In this document: in pieces, positions 22,294-31,104 of the stretch
How the letters are laid out: each line of letters starts with the position of its first letter
Numbering within the stretch: position 1 is the stretch's first letter
Virus record (IMG/VR): IMGVR_UViG_3300047508_000072
Coordinates: 1-37,405 of that record
DNA from: a virus
Length of the DNA: 37,405 nt
Direction: 5' to 3' (one strand)
Notes under the pieces: generated by a model
Databases searched by the model: none
Seen by the model: only the letters and a program-made list of their open reading frames with translations
What the model was told of the DNA's origin: nothing
Program-made: the position numbers and the translations under genes

Positions 22294-22656
22294 ATGCCGA
22301 CGTATTCATTTGAATGTGCCTGTGGGGAACGAAAGGAACAGTTCCTCAAAATGTCCGAACTGGAGTCTAACACGCCGGTTCACTGCGGGCAGAAAATGCG
22401 GGTAGTGATTCAACCCGTCGCAGGGTATGTGCAGATGGAGTGTCGGTATCGGTGTCCCGCGACACGAGAAAAGATCACGACCTGGAAACAGAGAAAAGAG
22501 TCCTTTGCTCGAAACCGGCTACGCGATGCTTCTGACGTAACGGCCGAGCAGGAAATCACCCGACAGCAAAAAAGAAAGGCGGAAAACGATCGCCTCGCAC
22601 GACAAATGCCCCACTACGGGGAACATCCATCATTGAAAGAGGTGTTAAATGGCTGA
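22294..22656 (+). CDS. FmdB-type zinc-ribbon protein, 120 aa
   Basis: N-terminus MPTYSFECACGERKEQFLKM, then PVHCGQKMRVVI: this is the FmdB-like zinc ribbon (Y-F-C--CG----, ---C-G-----) with Cys pair, His-Cys pair and one Trp-rich basic tail. The C-terminal half is basic and helical (EQEITRQQKRKAENDRLARQ). It directly precedes the scaffold and overlaps it by 8 bases. Phage versions near capsid genes are known, role unclear. Confidence 0.8.
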   Translation: MPTYSFECACGERKEQFLKMSELESNTPVHCGQKMRVVIQPVAGYVQMECRYRCPATREKITTWKQRKESFARNRLRDASDVTAEQEITRQQKRKAENDRLARQMPHYGEHPSLKEVLNG

Positions 22657-23647
22657 TAGTATTCAGGCAGCGATGGAATCGGCGAGAGCCGAGCACGTCG
22701 CGAAGCCGGAGTCTGCTCCGGAGCAGCGTAGCGAAAAAACGACGGACAAACCGGAATCTCGAACTGAGAAAACGGACAGGCCAGTCGATGACGACTATGT
22801 TGACTGGGCCCCGGGTTGGCACAAGCAGTGGAAGAGAGGCAGCCGGGCTGCTTTAAAGAAAATCGCGCAGATGGAAGGAGCCAGAGAACTCCTCCCGGAA
22901 ATCTTCAAGGAAGTTGAAGACCGTTATGATTATTCGGGGAAGCGCGACGTAGAGTTTGACAAGTACAGAAAGCGGTTTGATCCCTATGACCCCATTCTGT
23001 CGAACCTGGAGCAACGTTTTACCTTTCAGGGGGTATCCCCCCAGGTAGGGTTGCAACAGATGGCAGCGGTGTCGGAGGCTCTTCAAACCAACCCGGACCA
23101 GATTATTCCGTGGTTAGCGCAGATGTTCCGTGTGCGCGACCCGAAAGCACTGGTCCAAGCGCTCATCCAAAGCTACAACGTCAACGCCAGTGAACTGGGA
23201 CAAGATGCCCCGTTTAACGAACACCTGCTGAGCATGCAACATAATTACCTGCAGCAGAACTATCAGCAGCAAGCGCATCAAGTCGTTACCGCGATACAGG
23301 CATTCAAAGAAGCCAAAGACGAAAACGGCGAGCTAAAGTACCCGCACTACAATCGGCTTGAACCTGTCATGACGCAAATCATGCAGGTGCAAGGTATTCA
23401 GCCTCTCGAACAACTCTACGAAAAAGCGTTGTGGAACGACCCGGAGTTGCGCGAGGAATTGATTGAACACCGAGCACGGAAAGCCGAAAACGCTGCGATA
23501 AAAGCCGCCGCTGAAAAGTCTGCTGAAACTGAAAAAGCCCTTAGTGCAAGTCGCAATGTGAACTCGAAACAAACCAATGGCCGTGAGCCGAAAGGGAAAG
23601 ACCTTCGCGGCATCATGGAAAACATAGCGAAAAAGCATAGGAGCTAA
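22649..23647 (+). CDS. scaffolding protein candidate, 332 aa
   Basis: Acidic and basic stretches in series: SAPEQRSEKTTDKPESRTEK, DDDYVDWAPGWHKQWKRGSR, then a helical core with PWLAQMFRVRDPKALVQALI and NYLQQNYQQQAHQVVTAIQA, and a basic C-terminal helix (GKDLRGIMENIAKKHRS). A disordered charged N-terminus, helical core and basic C-terminus placed right before the coat gene is the usual make-up of a phage scaffold, which guides capsid assembly and then leaves. Three bases separate its stop from the coat ATG. Confidence 0.82.
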   Translation: MADSIQAAMESARAEHVAKPESAPEQRSEKTTDKPESRTEKTDRPVDDDYVDWAPGWHKQWKRGSRAALKKIAQMEGARELLPEIFKEVEDRYDYSGKRDVEFDKYRKRFDPYDPILSNLEQRFTFQGVSPQVGLQQMAAVSEALQTNPDQIIPWLAQMFRVRDPKALVQALIQSYNVNASELGQDAPFNEHLLSMQHNYLQQNYQQQAHQVVTAIQAFKEAKDENGELKYPHYNRLEPVMTQIMQVQGIQPLEQLYEKALWNDPELREELIEHRARKAENAAIKAAAEKSAETEKALSASRNVNSKQTNGREPKGKDLRGIMENIAKKHRS

Positions 23648-23650
23648 GTC

Positions 23651-24625
23651 ATGGCAGGCATTAACCTTGGCGATCTGGTCGTTTCGACCGCGCGCCAATA
23701 CATTGACAACATTGCTGACAACGTGACCAACAACAATGCGTTGCTGGTGCGTTTGAAGAGCAAGGGACAGATCAAGAAAAAGTCCGGTGGTCGCACGATC
23801 GTGGAGCCCTTGATCTATGGCACCAATTCCTCGGTGCAGTTCTATCAGGATTACGACACGTTCACGCCTCCGACCACCGGTCAGGCGGTATTCGACGGTG
23901 CGGAATACCAGTGGAAACAGTGCGGCGGCTTCCTGGCCTGGACGGGTCGAGAGGAACGCATGAACATGGGCGAGCAGGAGAACTTCGATATCGTGGAAAC
24001 ACGTATCAAGCAGCTCCAAGCCCAGTTAAATAACACGATTGGCGCATCGATCTTTTCGGACGGCACCGGAGGTGCAGGTAAGGAACTGACGGGCTTGAAG
24101 GTACTGATCGCGGACAACCCGGCCTCTGCGGGTACTGTGGGTGGTATCGATCAGGTGGCGAACACGTTCTGGCGCAACCAGTTCATCCCGGCGTCCACGA
24201 TCAACCCGCAGGTCACGGCGACTACGGTGACGGGTTACATGAATACCGCCTGGCTGAGCACGATTCGTAACAAGGACAAGCCGGACCTGGTGGTTGCAGA
24301 TACGATCTTCTTCAACGCCTACTGGTCGTCGCTGCAGTCGATCCAGCGCATTACGCGTGAGAGTGATGTGCAGGATGCGGGCTATCAGTCTCTCGCGTTC
24401 ATGGATGCGGACGTGGTTTATGACGTGAACTGTGCGTCTAAGCACATGTATTTCATCGATACCGATGCAATCTACTTCCGCACGGCATCCGATCGGAGTG
24501 CAGGCTTTGACGTGGGTGACTCGCGTCAGATCGTCAATGCCGACTACAAGGTGGTCCCAGTATGGTTTATGGGCAATCTGACCTGTAACCGTCGTTCGGG
24601 CTGCTCGGTTCTCATTTCAACCTGA
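23651..24625 (+). CDS. major capsid protein, 324 aa
   Basis: Preceded by AGGAG. N-terminal AGINLGDLVVSTARQYIDNI, then RTIVEPLIYGTNSSVQFYQD, QWKQCGGFLAWTGREERMNM, IFSDGTGGAGKELTGLKVLI and a C-terminal DYKVVPVWFMGNLTCNRRSG. Length, place after a scaffold and the GTGG-LTGL segment match coat proteins of the HK97 fold in short-tailed phages. I do not recognise a close relative by sequence alone. Followed by a terminator-like hairpin that could limit read-through and set the coat transcript level. Confidence 0.9.
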   Translation: MAGINLGDLVVSTARQYIDNIADNVTNNNALLVRLKSKGQIKKKSGGRTIVEPLIYGTNSSVQFYQDYDTFTPPTTGQAVFDGAEYQWKQCGGFLAWTGREERMNMGEQENFDIVETRIKQLQAQLNNTIGASIFSDGTGGAGKELTGLKVLIADNPASAGTVGGIDQVANTFWRNQFIPASTINPQVTATTVTGYMNTAWLSTIRNKDKPDLVVADTIFFNAYWSSLQSIQRITRESDVQDAGYQSLAFMDADVVYDVNCASKHMYFIDTDAIYFRTASDRSAGFDVGDSRQIVNADYKVVPVWFMGNLTCNRRSGCSVLIST

Positions 24626-24632
24626 TCCATTC

Positions 24633-24660
24633 GGCGCCGGCTCATCCCCGGCGCCATTTT
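24633..24660 (+). terminator. terminator-like hairpin after the coat gene
   Basis: GGCGCCGG (24633-24640), loop CTCATCC, CCGGCGCC (24648-24655), then ATTTT (24656-24660). The 8-base perfect stem is strong but the T run is short, so it probably acts as a partial terminator or mRNA stabiliser between coat and downstream genes. Confidence 0.65.
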
Positions 24661-24668
24661 GAGGGCGT

Positions 24669-25154
24669 ATGGAAAACCCAACGGAATTCATGAACTCAGG
24701 CTACGAGGCTGTGAGGGAACAATTGGTCGGTAAGCGAAATCCGCAAGTAGCAATGTTCTACTGGGATGCGGAGCGGGACGAGAAAGCCTCTGAGCTTGAG
24801 AAGGCTCCGGTATACAAGCGTATCCTGATGGTTTTAGTGGGTGTTTTGGGAGAGCGCGACCGCATTTCGCGTGCAGTGGAATCCGACGATAAGCTAAAAT
24901 TCCGCGACGGCTGGGAGCATTTTCAGAAGATGGACGACAAACCTCCGGCGATCCCATTAGGAGCTTTGCCAAAAATGACGCCGGAGATTCGTAAAGCTCT
25001 AGAAGAGCTAGGCATTACCTCAACTTCTCAGTTAGCAGAAACGGAAGTCCCTGGTTACTTGAACCAATGGAAGGAGTGGGCCGTACAGGTGAAAGGCATA
25101 CACGACGTAGCAAACGGAGCGGCGAAGCCGCGTTACAAACTGGTGGCCGCATGA
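24669..25154 (+). CDS. hypothetical protein after the coat gene, 161 aa
   Basis: Starts at ATG 24669. Contains FMNSGYEAVREQLVGKRNPQ, FYWDAERDEKASELEKAPVY, KRILMVLVGVLGERDR and MTPEIRKALEELGITSTSQL. Charged and helical; the ELGITSTSQLAET part looks like a small helix-hairpin-helix-like or SAP-type unit. Its place after the coat suggests head completion or capsid-associated role. ATGA overlap with the next gene. Family not recognised. Confidence 0.75.
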   Translation: MENPTEFMNSGYEAVREQLVGKRNPQVAMFYWDAERDEKASELEKAPVYKRILMVLVGVLGERDRISRAVESDDKLKFRDGWEHFQKMDDKPPAIPLGALPKMTPEIRKALEELGITSTSQLAETEVPGYLNQWKEWAVQVKGIHDVANGAAKPRYKLVAA

Positions 25155-25351
25155 GTACCTTAATCCAAACCGGTAATGAAATCAGCCTGCAATTCGACCG
25201 TAAGGTGTATGAAGAAAACGGCCAGCACTATGAGTTGATTGAGGTCGATCAAAACACCAAAGTCTCTAAACCGATCGAGAACCCTTATGCCTCTGACACT
25301 AAAGCAGAATCTAGATCAAGTGATGGCGGCAAACGGCTTCGTCATCCCTAG
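25151..25351 (+). CDS. hypothetical protein, 66 aa
   Basis: ATG 25151 in an ATGA overlap. STLIQTGNEISLQFDRKVYE, then GQHYELIEVDQNTKVSKPIE is a small beta-strand pattern; the end is Ser/Lys/Arg-rich. Its last 65 bases overlap the next gene. Unknown family. Confidence 0.6.
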   Translation: MSTLIQTGNEISLQFDRKVYEENGQHYELIEVDQNTKVSKPIENPYASDTKAESRSSDGGKRLRHP

Positions 25352-25991
25352 TTCGTACTTCGGAAACACCGATCAGGATACGGCTCAACTCGTCGCTCTA
25401 GCTCAAGACGCGGCGCTGGATATCATTGAAAATGATTTTCAGTTCCAGCGGAAGCAAGGGAGTGTTACGACCCATGCAGGTACAACGACTTATCCCCTAC
25501 CTACGGATTTCCTCGCATTTGCTCCGAACACCCTATTTCAGTTTGGTCGCTGGGATATGGTTGATCTTTCGACCACGCCGGAAACCTGGGCCTTGCTCCA
25601 TTCGGTGACGGCCGTTGCTTCTCTGCCGATCCGGGCGAGAATTCTTCAAGGACAATTAAATGTCCTCAATCCCACCGAAGGCGCAACGATCAATTTCGAG
25701 TACGTGACCAACACCACGATTCGCTTAGCCTCTAATCCGTTCAGCACGTCGTCCACGTTTCAAGCGGACGGCGATACGTGGCAGCTAGATGACCGCCTTT
25801 TTCAAGCGGAAGTTACCTGGCGATGGCGCAGAGCCAAAGGTTTTCAGGACTGGCAGACCTACTTGCAAGAAGCGGCTGCGCGGAGAAATTCGGTCAAGGG
25901 CAGAGACGCCGGAAACTCCACGATCGTTCCGCAGCAGGTAACGATTACCGGACAACCTTATACCAACCTGTGGGCGCCGCCGAATGCCTAG
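25287..25991 (+). CDS. head-tail connector / tail tubular-like protein, 234 aa
   Basis: ATG 25287 is chosen because it opens LTLKQNLDQVMAANGFVIPS, a typical N-terminus; the upstream in-frame extension overlaps the previous gene. DQDTAQLVALAQDAALDIIE, GTTTYPLPTDFLAFAPNT, RILQGQLNVLNPTEGATINF and EYVTN match the general pattern of podoviral adaptor proteins (T7 gp11 / P22 gp4-like) that extend the portal. Family by pattern and order only. Confidence 0.78.
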   Translation: MPLTLKQNLDQVMAANGFVIPSSYFGNTDQDTAQLVALAQDAALDIIENDFQFQRKQGSVTTHAGTTTYPLPTDFLAFAPNTLFQFGRWDMVDLSTTPETWALLHSVTAVASLPIRARILQGQLNVLNPTEGATINFEYVTNTTIRLASNPFSTSSTFQADGDTWQLDDRLFQAEVTWRWRRAKGFQDWQTYLQEAAARRNSVKGRDAGNSTIVPQQVTITGQPYTNLWAPPNA

Positions 25992-28131
25992 CGTCCCTGC
26001 TCCAGCTCCTGTCGGCGGATGGAATGCGAGGGATTCGCTCGATTCCATTCCGTCTACAGATGCCATAGAACTGGTCAACCTCTTTCCCGAATCCGGATGT
26101 GTTTCGGGACGGGGAGGTTCGGTTACGGTCTGTACGCTTCCTGGCGGACAGCCAGTCGATACCCTCACGGCTTTTACTCCTGAGGGTACCTCATCGTTTA
26201 TCGCCGCCTCGAATGGCAAGTTCTACAACGTCACGACGTTTTCGGCCCCGGTACAGATAGGAACGGGGTTTGCCAACAACCAGTGGCAGCACGAGCACTT
26301 CACGAACAAAATCATCTTCGTGAACGGGGTAGATGTTCCCCAGCAATGGGATGGGACTACCTTGTCACCAATGACGATTTCGCTAGGTGGCTCTCCATCC
26401 ATGGCGCTTTCCCTAGCTCCGGGGAGTCTAGGAGCCGGAACCTACTACTACCGAGCCTGGACGACTTACGGAAGTACGGTCACTGCAGCGACTCCAGAGC
26501 AGTCGATTGTTGTGCCGGCGAAGCTTTCCACTCCTACGGCCGGAACGCATACTACTGCAACGACAGGAGGCTTTTTTGCCCCCGGAACATACTACATCCG
26601 CATCTCGGCCACGAACGCCGTAGGCGAAACGCTGGCGTCTGTGGAGACGAGTATTGTCGTTCCTGCGGGAACCAATACCAATACGATCACCTGGAAGGTT
26701 CTGGCGGTACCTCTGGCGACAGGCTATAACTACTACCGTAGTTCCACCGCAGGCACCGAGCTTTTGCTAGGTTCTAGCGTGGGGCTAACCTTCACCGATG
26801 ACGGCTCACACACGCCGGCAGGAGCGTTACCCGCTAGTAATACAACCTCGGGTGGCGTGACCGTAACCATTACACCCATTTCAGGGATCACGAACTACAA
26901 ATTCGCTGGTAGAACGACGGGTGCCGAACTGTTGATGGCAACGCAGACCTCGAACGTCTTCACCGATGACGGGTCTGTCACGCCTTCGGGAGCGATTCCA
27001 ACGGTAGATACTACAGGTACCAACCTCCTGGGTGTCGCCAACATGAAGGGAAGGGCTTTCTACTGGGAGAACAAACGAGCGGGTTTTTGGTATGCGATTG
27101 CGGGAGCTTACCAAGGAAACTTGATTTTCTTCCCCCTTGATCGAGTGTTTCGTAACGGGGGTTACGTCCTAATGATTGTCACCTGGTCCCGCGACAACGG
27201 GGACGGCGTGGACGACATGACCGCGATTATTTCCAACAATGGGGAAACGCTGGTTTACCAAGGGACAGATCCCGGAAATGCTCTCGCGTGGTCGATGGTC
27301 GGACGCTTCCAGATCGGCAGACCACTTTCTGTCAGATCACACGGCAAACTCGCCTCTTCGGAAATCCTCTGCTCGATGGATGGTTTCGTATCGATGGATG
27401 AGGCGATCGTCAATCAACGTGTAGAGGAAGTGAATTACTTCGGCGGCAAGATCATCCGAGCGGCGAATAAAGCAGCCTCGGACTACCAAGGAAATTTCGG
27501 CTGGGAGGCGATCTATTATCCGAGGGGGCAGATGTTCATTATCAACGTGCCTATCTCTAACTCTCCTCACCAAGCCGAACAATACATCCGCAACACGAAT
27601 ACGGGAGCATGGTGTCGATTCACAGGCCAAAACGCCCGCACCTGGGGCCTCTACAACGACCGTCTTTACTTCGGTACGGCTGTAGGAACCATTATGCTGG
27701 CGGATGCCAACTCCAACGACACAGTAGTCGCTTATGGCGACGATGGGGTGGCCGTAGAACGTCGCGCTACCACGGCTTACATGCGATTCAACCCAGAGGC
27801 CAAAAGCCAGCTGACGGCCGTACAGATCGTTTCTACGATATCGCAACCCAGTAGTGCGAGAGTGCAAGCCCTTTCCGACTTCAACGACAAGCCGCTGACG
27901 GCCATCAACCCAGCGATCGAGTTTGTTCCGGGCCAATGGAACGTCTCGAACTGGAATCAGGACTACTGGGCGGCTGCTCAAGCCGACGCTGTAAACATGT
28001 ACGCCAAGCGGGCCATGTATTCGGTCAATGAGTACGGCTTCAACATTGCCTTGCGAATCCGCTATTCCTTCCGATACCAGCCGTTCATCTGGTATTCGTC
28101 TACGTTCGTCTTTAACCCTGGGGGTCTCTAA
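25984..28131 (+). CDS. packaged-DNA-stabilisation-like tail protein, 715 aa
   Basis: N-terminal VGGWNARDSLDSIPSTDAIE, LVNLFPESGCVSGRGG, then repeated Fn3-like beta units (GAGTYYYRAWTTYGSTVTAA, PGTYYIRISATNAVGETLAS, LATGYNYYRSSTAGTELLLG). The GGWN-RD opening with N-FP and RGG matches large podoviral tail proteins (P22 gp10-like) that close the portal channel and carry fibres. The internal copies of TYYYR/TYYIR-T-YG and the TAGTELLLG / TTGAELLMA pair point to tandem domain duplication. Overlaps the connector gene by 8 bases. Confidence 0.8.
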   Translation: MPSVPAPAPVGGWNARDSLDSIPSTDAIELVNLFPESGCVSGRGGSVTVCTLPGGQPVDTLTAFTPEGTSSFIAASNGKFYNVTTFSAPVQIGTGFANNQWQHEHFTNKIIFVNGVDVPQQWDGTTLSPMTISLGGSPSMALSLAPGSLGAGTYYYRAWTTYGSTVTAATPEQSIVVPAKLSTPTAGTHTTATTGGFFAPGTYYIRISATNAVGETLASVETSIVVPAGTNTNTITWKVLAVPLATGYNYYRSSTAGTELLLGSSVGLTFTDDGSHTPAGALPASNTTSGGVTVTITPISGITNYKFAGRTTGAELLMATQTSNVFTDDGSVTPSGAIPTVDTTGTNLLGVANMKGRAFYWENKRAGFWYAIAGAYQGNLIFFPLDRVFRNGGYVLMIVTWSRDNGDGVDDMTAIISNNGETLVYQGTDPGNALAWSMVGRFQIGRPLSVRSHGKLASSEILCSMDGFVSMDEAIVNQRVEEVNYFGGKIIRAANKAASDYQGNFGWEAIYYPRGQMFIINVPISNSPHQAEQYIRNTNTGAWCRFTGQNARTWGLYNDRLYFGTAVGTIMLADANSNDTVVAYGDDGVAVERRATTAYMRFNPEAKSQLTAVQIVSTISQPSSARVQALSDFNDKPLTAINPAIEFVPGQWNVSNWNQDYWAAAQADAVNMYAKRAMYSVNEYGFNIALRIRYSFRYQPFIWYSSTFVFNPGGL

Positions 28132-29177
28132 TGCCTTGGTCTGGTGGTGCTTACTCACGTACCGATGGTGTCTACAACGGGACAACTGTCTGGCAGCAAA
28201 ACTTCCTGAATGGCGTCAAGATTCAAACCGACCGCCATGACACGCATGACCAGGACTTAGCGACCGGGATCAACTTCTGTATCCCGAAGGACGGTTCTGC
28301 CAGTACGACGATGATTAATCTGGTCGCAACGGTGAACGCTTCGACAGGAACAATTCAACAGGCCGGCGCACCACTTCTCTGGACGTGGACAACGCAAAGT
28401 CTTTTTCTTGGCATAGCGGCAGGCAATTTCGGTTCATCCGGAACCCTCAATACAGGGCTTGGAAGTGGTTCGCTTGCAGCGCTTACGACTGGTAATCGCA
28501 ATACTGGGGTTGGACGGTCTGCTCTACCTCTGGTGACTACAGCTAGCGATAACACGGGACTTGGAAACGGTGCTGGATTCGCCTTAACGACTGGCGCACA
28601 AAATACCTTCATCGGCGCAAGCGCAGGCAATACACCATCAAGTGGTAGCCAAAACATTGTCTTGGGCTATCTCTGCGATGTACCAAGCGCAACCAACAGC
28701 GGTCAAATGTCATTGGGTAACATCATCTATGGCTTCGCCAATACGGGCACTGGTTCAACGCCAAGCACTGGCCGCATCGTCATCGGATCGAATGTCGGCG
28801 ATGACGGAGTTACGAAGTTCCAGGTAGCTGGCGGAATCATTGGAACGACAGTAGCCAATGGTATCAAGGTACTCGGAACGGTAGGCGCAACGGCAACACC
28901 CGATTGGTCTGCCGGCAACATGAACATCATGACGCTGACCAACGGCACTGCATGTGCCATCAATACGGGGTCAGCATTTCCGAATGGACCGACTTATCTG
29001 GCTCTGAAAATCACCGCTCCGGCTGCTGGTTCTATCGGTTCTGTGACGTTCCCTGGTGTGGGTTGGGTTGGGACACCCGCCGTACCCAGCATTCTCGGGA
29101 AAAGCGCATTGACGATGCTCTATTACGACAATCTGGCTTCTAAACTGATAGTGATCGGCTCGCAGACGAACTACTAA
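28131..29177 (+). CDS. tail fibre/spike protein with repeating NTGLG units, 348 aa
   Basis: N-terminus WSGGAYSRTDGVYNGTTVWQ and VKIQTDRHDTHDQDLATGIN is the virion-attachment segment shared by many podoviral tail proteins. Residues about 106-180 hold four or five copies of a 16-residue unit NTGLG-x-GA-x-x-ALTTG (NTGLGSGSLAALTTG, NTGVGRSALPLVTTA, NTGLGNGAGFALTTG, NTFIGASAG, NIVLGYL), which resembles the beta-roll head repeats of trimeric adhesins. C-terminal part has further strands. It likely trimerises and binds the host. TAATG overlaps on both sides. Confidence 0.82.
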   Translation: MPWSGGAYSRTDGVYNGTTVWQQNFLNGVKIQTDRHDTHDQDLATGINFCIPKDGSASTTMINLVATVNASTGTIQQAGAPLLWTWTTQSLFLGIAAGNFGSSGTLNTGLGSGSLAALTTGNRNTGVGRSALPLVTTASDNTGLGNGAGFALTTGAQNTFIGASAGNTPSSGSQNIVLGYLCDVPSATNSGQMSLGNIIYGFANTGTGSTPSTGRIVIGSNVGDDGVTKFQVAGGIIGTTVANGIKVLGTVGATATPDWSAGNMNIMTLTNGTACAINTGSAFPNGPTYLALKITAPAAGSIGSVTFPGVGWVGTPAVPSILGKSALTMLYYDNLASKLIVIGSQTNY

Positions 29178-30334
29178 TGGGCCGCGACCGTACCCGCCTA
29201 GAGAGACTAGAGCAGCTACAGCAGACGGGCGGCCTTGGGCCTAATTCGGTCACCAATGACCTGTTAGCGCAGGCTCCTGCTAATACCCTGAAGGGGAACA
29301 ATCAGGGCGCGCCAGCGAATGAGCAAGACCTGACGATTGCGCAGGTTAATGCGATGCTTGGAGTCAACACGCTTTCATCGGCGATTGCTCTGTCGCTAAG
29401 AGGAAACCCCACGAACGTAGACGGAACGGCAGTCGATATTCAGGCGACCAGTGCCTTTCACGTGATGAACGTGGATTCCAGCGCGACTTCCCTGCAATTC
29501 TCCCTCATCAGTGGTAACAGCCTACTCGCCAATACGGTAACCAACGCCAAGCTGGCGAGGATGAATGCCAATACCCTGAAAGGGAACAATACGGGTGCAT
29601 TGGCAACAGCGACTGATCTGACGGTTGCTAGCGTTAATACCATGCTGGGAACGGTAACAACCAGTACCCTACCAGGACTGACACCCGGAAGACTCAATTT
29701 CCCGCCGCAGATTCTTACCTCTGGTACTACGTATACAACCCAGGCCGGCACGAATGCTATTTATCTAGAGCTTCTAGGGGCTGGTGGTGGGGGAGGAGGG
29801 TGTGCCTCTGCGGCTCTCAATGGTGCTGTAGGTGGTGGCGGTGCTTCTGGGGCTGAGGCTGCCATTTGGTTAGCCGTCACGCCGTCAACCGGATATACCT
29901 ATGCTATAGGGGCAGGAGGGGCCGGAGGAGCTAATACGGGAGGTACTGGAGGCACCGGTACCGACAGCACGTTTACGGTAGGCGGTACGACGGTCACTGC
30001 CAAAGGTGGTTTAGGAGGGCTAGGGGAGGCCGCAGGAACCGCGTTAGCCAATGTAGCAGGAGGAGCCGGCCAACTATCAACCAGTGGCGATATCAACGGC
30101 TCAGGCTCACCGGGAGACTATGGAACGCGTCTCAGTGGGCTTATTGGTGCCTCCGGTAATGGAGGATCAACGCGTTTCGGTGGTGGTGGTGCTGGTCTAG
30201 TCGTTGCCGGTGCTGGTTTGGCTGGAACTGGCTTTGGTGCAGGTGGAAGCGGCGCGCTAGTCCTGAACGGTAGCGCGGCCGCTGTGGGTGGTGCCGGATC
30301 AAACGGCATGATCCGCGTCTGGGAATTTACTTAG
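29177..30334 (+). CDS. tail fibre with duplicated LKGNN motif and Gly-rich C-terminus, 385 aa
   Basis: N-terminal coil (RTRLERLEQLQQTGGLGPNS). Two copies of a 41-residue unit, residues about 22-62 and 118-158, share SVTND/TVTNA, ANTLKGNN-GA, DLTIAQVNAMLG/DLTVASVNTMLG. The C-terminus from about 200 is Gly/Ala/Thr-rich (GAGGGGGGCASAALNGAVGG, IGAGGAGGANTGGTGGTGTD) ending in MIRVWEFT, the form of Gly-rich fibre tips that bind receptors and vary fast. It meets the leftward gene tail to tail with an 8-base overlap. Confidence 0.85.
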   Translation: MGRDRTRLERLEQLQQTGGLGPNSVTNDLLAQAPANTLKGNNQGAPANEQDLTIAQVNAMLGVNTLSSAIALSLRGNPTNVDGTAVDIQATSAFHVMNVDSSATSLQFSLISGNSLLANTVTNAKLARMNANTLKGNNTGALATATDLTVASVNTMLGTVTTSTLPGLTPGRLNFPPQILTSGTTYTTQAGTNAIYLELLGAGGGGGGCASAALNGAVGGGGASGAEAAIWLAVTPSTGYTYAIGAGGAGGANTGGTGGTGTDSTFTVGGTTVTAKGGLGGLGEAAGTALANVAGGAGQLSTSGDINGSGSPGDYGTRLSGLIGASGNGGSTRFGGGGAGLVVAGAGLAGTGFGAGGSGALVLNGSAAAVGGAGSNGMIRVWEFT

Positions 30335-30620
30335 CCAGCGCATCGACAACGGCGCGGGCGAGTCTGTCGTAATGCTCGCCGATGAGAATCGACGGAGTTT
30401 CGTTTTCGTATGCATTCTTGATCACCTCTCTCGCCACCCGATACTGCTCCTTGCGAGCGGCGATGGCGGTGTCGTAGGCGGCGAGTGCTGCTCGAATTGC
30501 GACCTCCATGCATCCGCCGTTGCAGCGCATAGAATCGTGTTCATCTGCCGCCGCATCGTAAGCGGCTTGTGCCACGTCGATTATTGAATCGATCAACTGT
30601 TCGGTCACATCACTGCTCAT
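30327..30620 (-). CDS. hypothetical protein, last gene of the leftward accessory operon, 97 aa
   Basis: Helical, Ala-rich: LIDSIIDVAQAAYDAAADEH, CMEVAIRAALAAYDTAIA, RVAREVIKNAYENETPSI, LARAVVDALAK. A Cys pair (CNGGC) lies in the middle. I do not recognise a named family, although Ala-helix phage proteins of this kind are frequent. Its stop lies inside the tail-fibre gene's end (convergent). It overlaps the upstream gene by 11 bases. Confidence 0.75.
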   Translation of the reverse strand: MSSDVTEQLIDSIIDVAQAAYDAAADEHDSMRCNGGCMEVAIRAALAAYDTAIAARKEQYRVAREVIKNAYENETPSILIGEHYDRLARAVVDALAK

Positions 30621-30792
30621 GGCGGGCCTCGCTATCTGGTCGGATCACACGCCGAAATGGATTCCGTGGATCGTATGCGAAGCCCCAACTTCTCCCGCCA
30701 CAACTCACACATCCGACATCATAGGCGAATTTCATATTGGCAAATTCCAGACGTTCGATTTCAGCGACAATCAGTGCGCCTGCCTTGACCAA
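30610..30792 (-). CDS. small Cys-containing protein, about 60 aa, non-ATG start
   Basis: The frame reads LVKAGALIVAEIERLEFANM, then GCVSCGGRSWGFAYDP and RRVIRPDSEARHEQ. The CVSC pair with GGRSWGF suggests a zinc site with a basic end. No ATG is available: TTG 30792, or CTG 30813 with eight more residues (the frame closes at 30817). The reading is supported by its overlap with the downstream gene; the start is uncertain. Confidence 0.5.
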   Translation of the reverse strand: MVKAGALIVAEIERLEFANMKFAYDVGCVSCGGRSWGFAYDPRNPFRRVIRPDSEARHEQ

Positions 30793-30819
30793 ATCACGAA
30801 TCGGCGCGATCAGCGATCA

Positions 30820-31104
30820 TTAGTCGGCATGGGTGCGTTCCTTCAATAGCTCGATTCGTTTTTCGCGCGTCTTCATCGCCAGTTCGCGCCAAGTGATTTC
30901 GACCGCTCCAGCTGCGACAGCCTCGGCGCGCTTGCTTAAGCAGATATCGAAATGCTCGCGCGGCGTTCCGGCCTTTTGCAGCCACTTCGTGGCTACGCCG
31001 ATCTTTCGCGCCATCGCGAGCAGTTCATCGCTGGTATCTGCGATCATGTGGCACATGATTAGACGACCGTAAGGCGCGCGCATGTCATCGACGTAGACGG
31101 TCAT
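30820..31104 (-). CDS. DUF4031-like protein, 94 aa
   Basis: Opens TVYVDDMRAPYGRLIMCHMI, followed by ADTSDELLAMARKIGV, then HFDICLSKRAEAVAAGAVEI. This is the clear pattern of DUF4031 (TVYVD--R-----MI--H--AD-----L---A---G, ---Y-D---K---A---GA), a small phage family of unknown activity. ATG 31104 overlaps the upstream TGA by one base (TGATG). Confidence 0.85.
   Translation of the reverse strand: MTVYVDDMRAPYGRLIMCHMIADTSDELLAMARKIGVATKWLQKAGTPREHFDICLSKRAEAVAAGAVEITWRELAMKTREKRIELLKERTHAD

Noticed and set aside
22221-22313. 30-codon ORF before the FmdB-like gene
   Set aside because: No ribosome site, overlaps the start of a well-supported gene and shows no recognisable feature.
10982-30334. 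Diversity-generating retroelement linked to the tail fibre
   Set aside because: No reverse transcriptase and no second copy of a fibre segment with A-to-N differences were seen.
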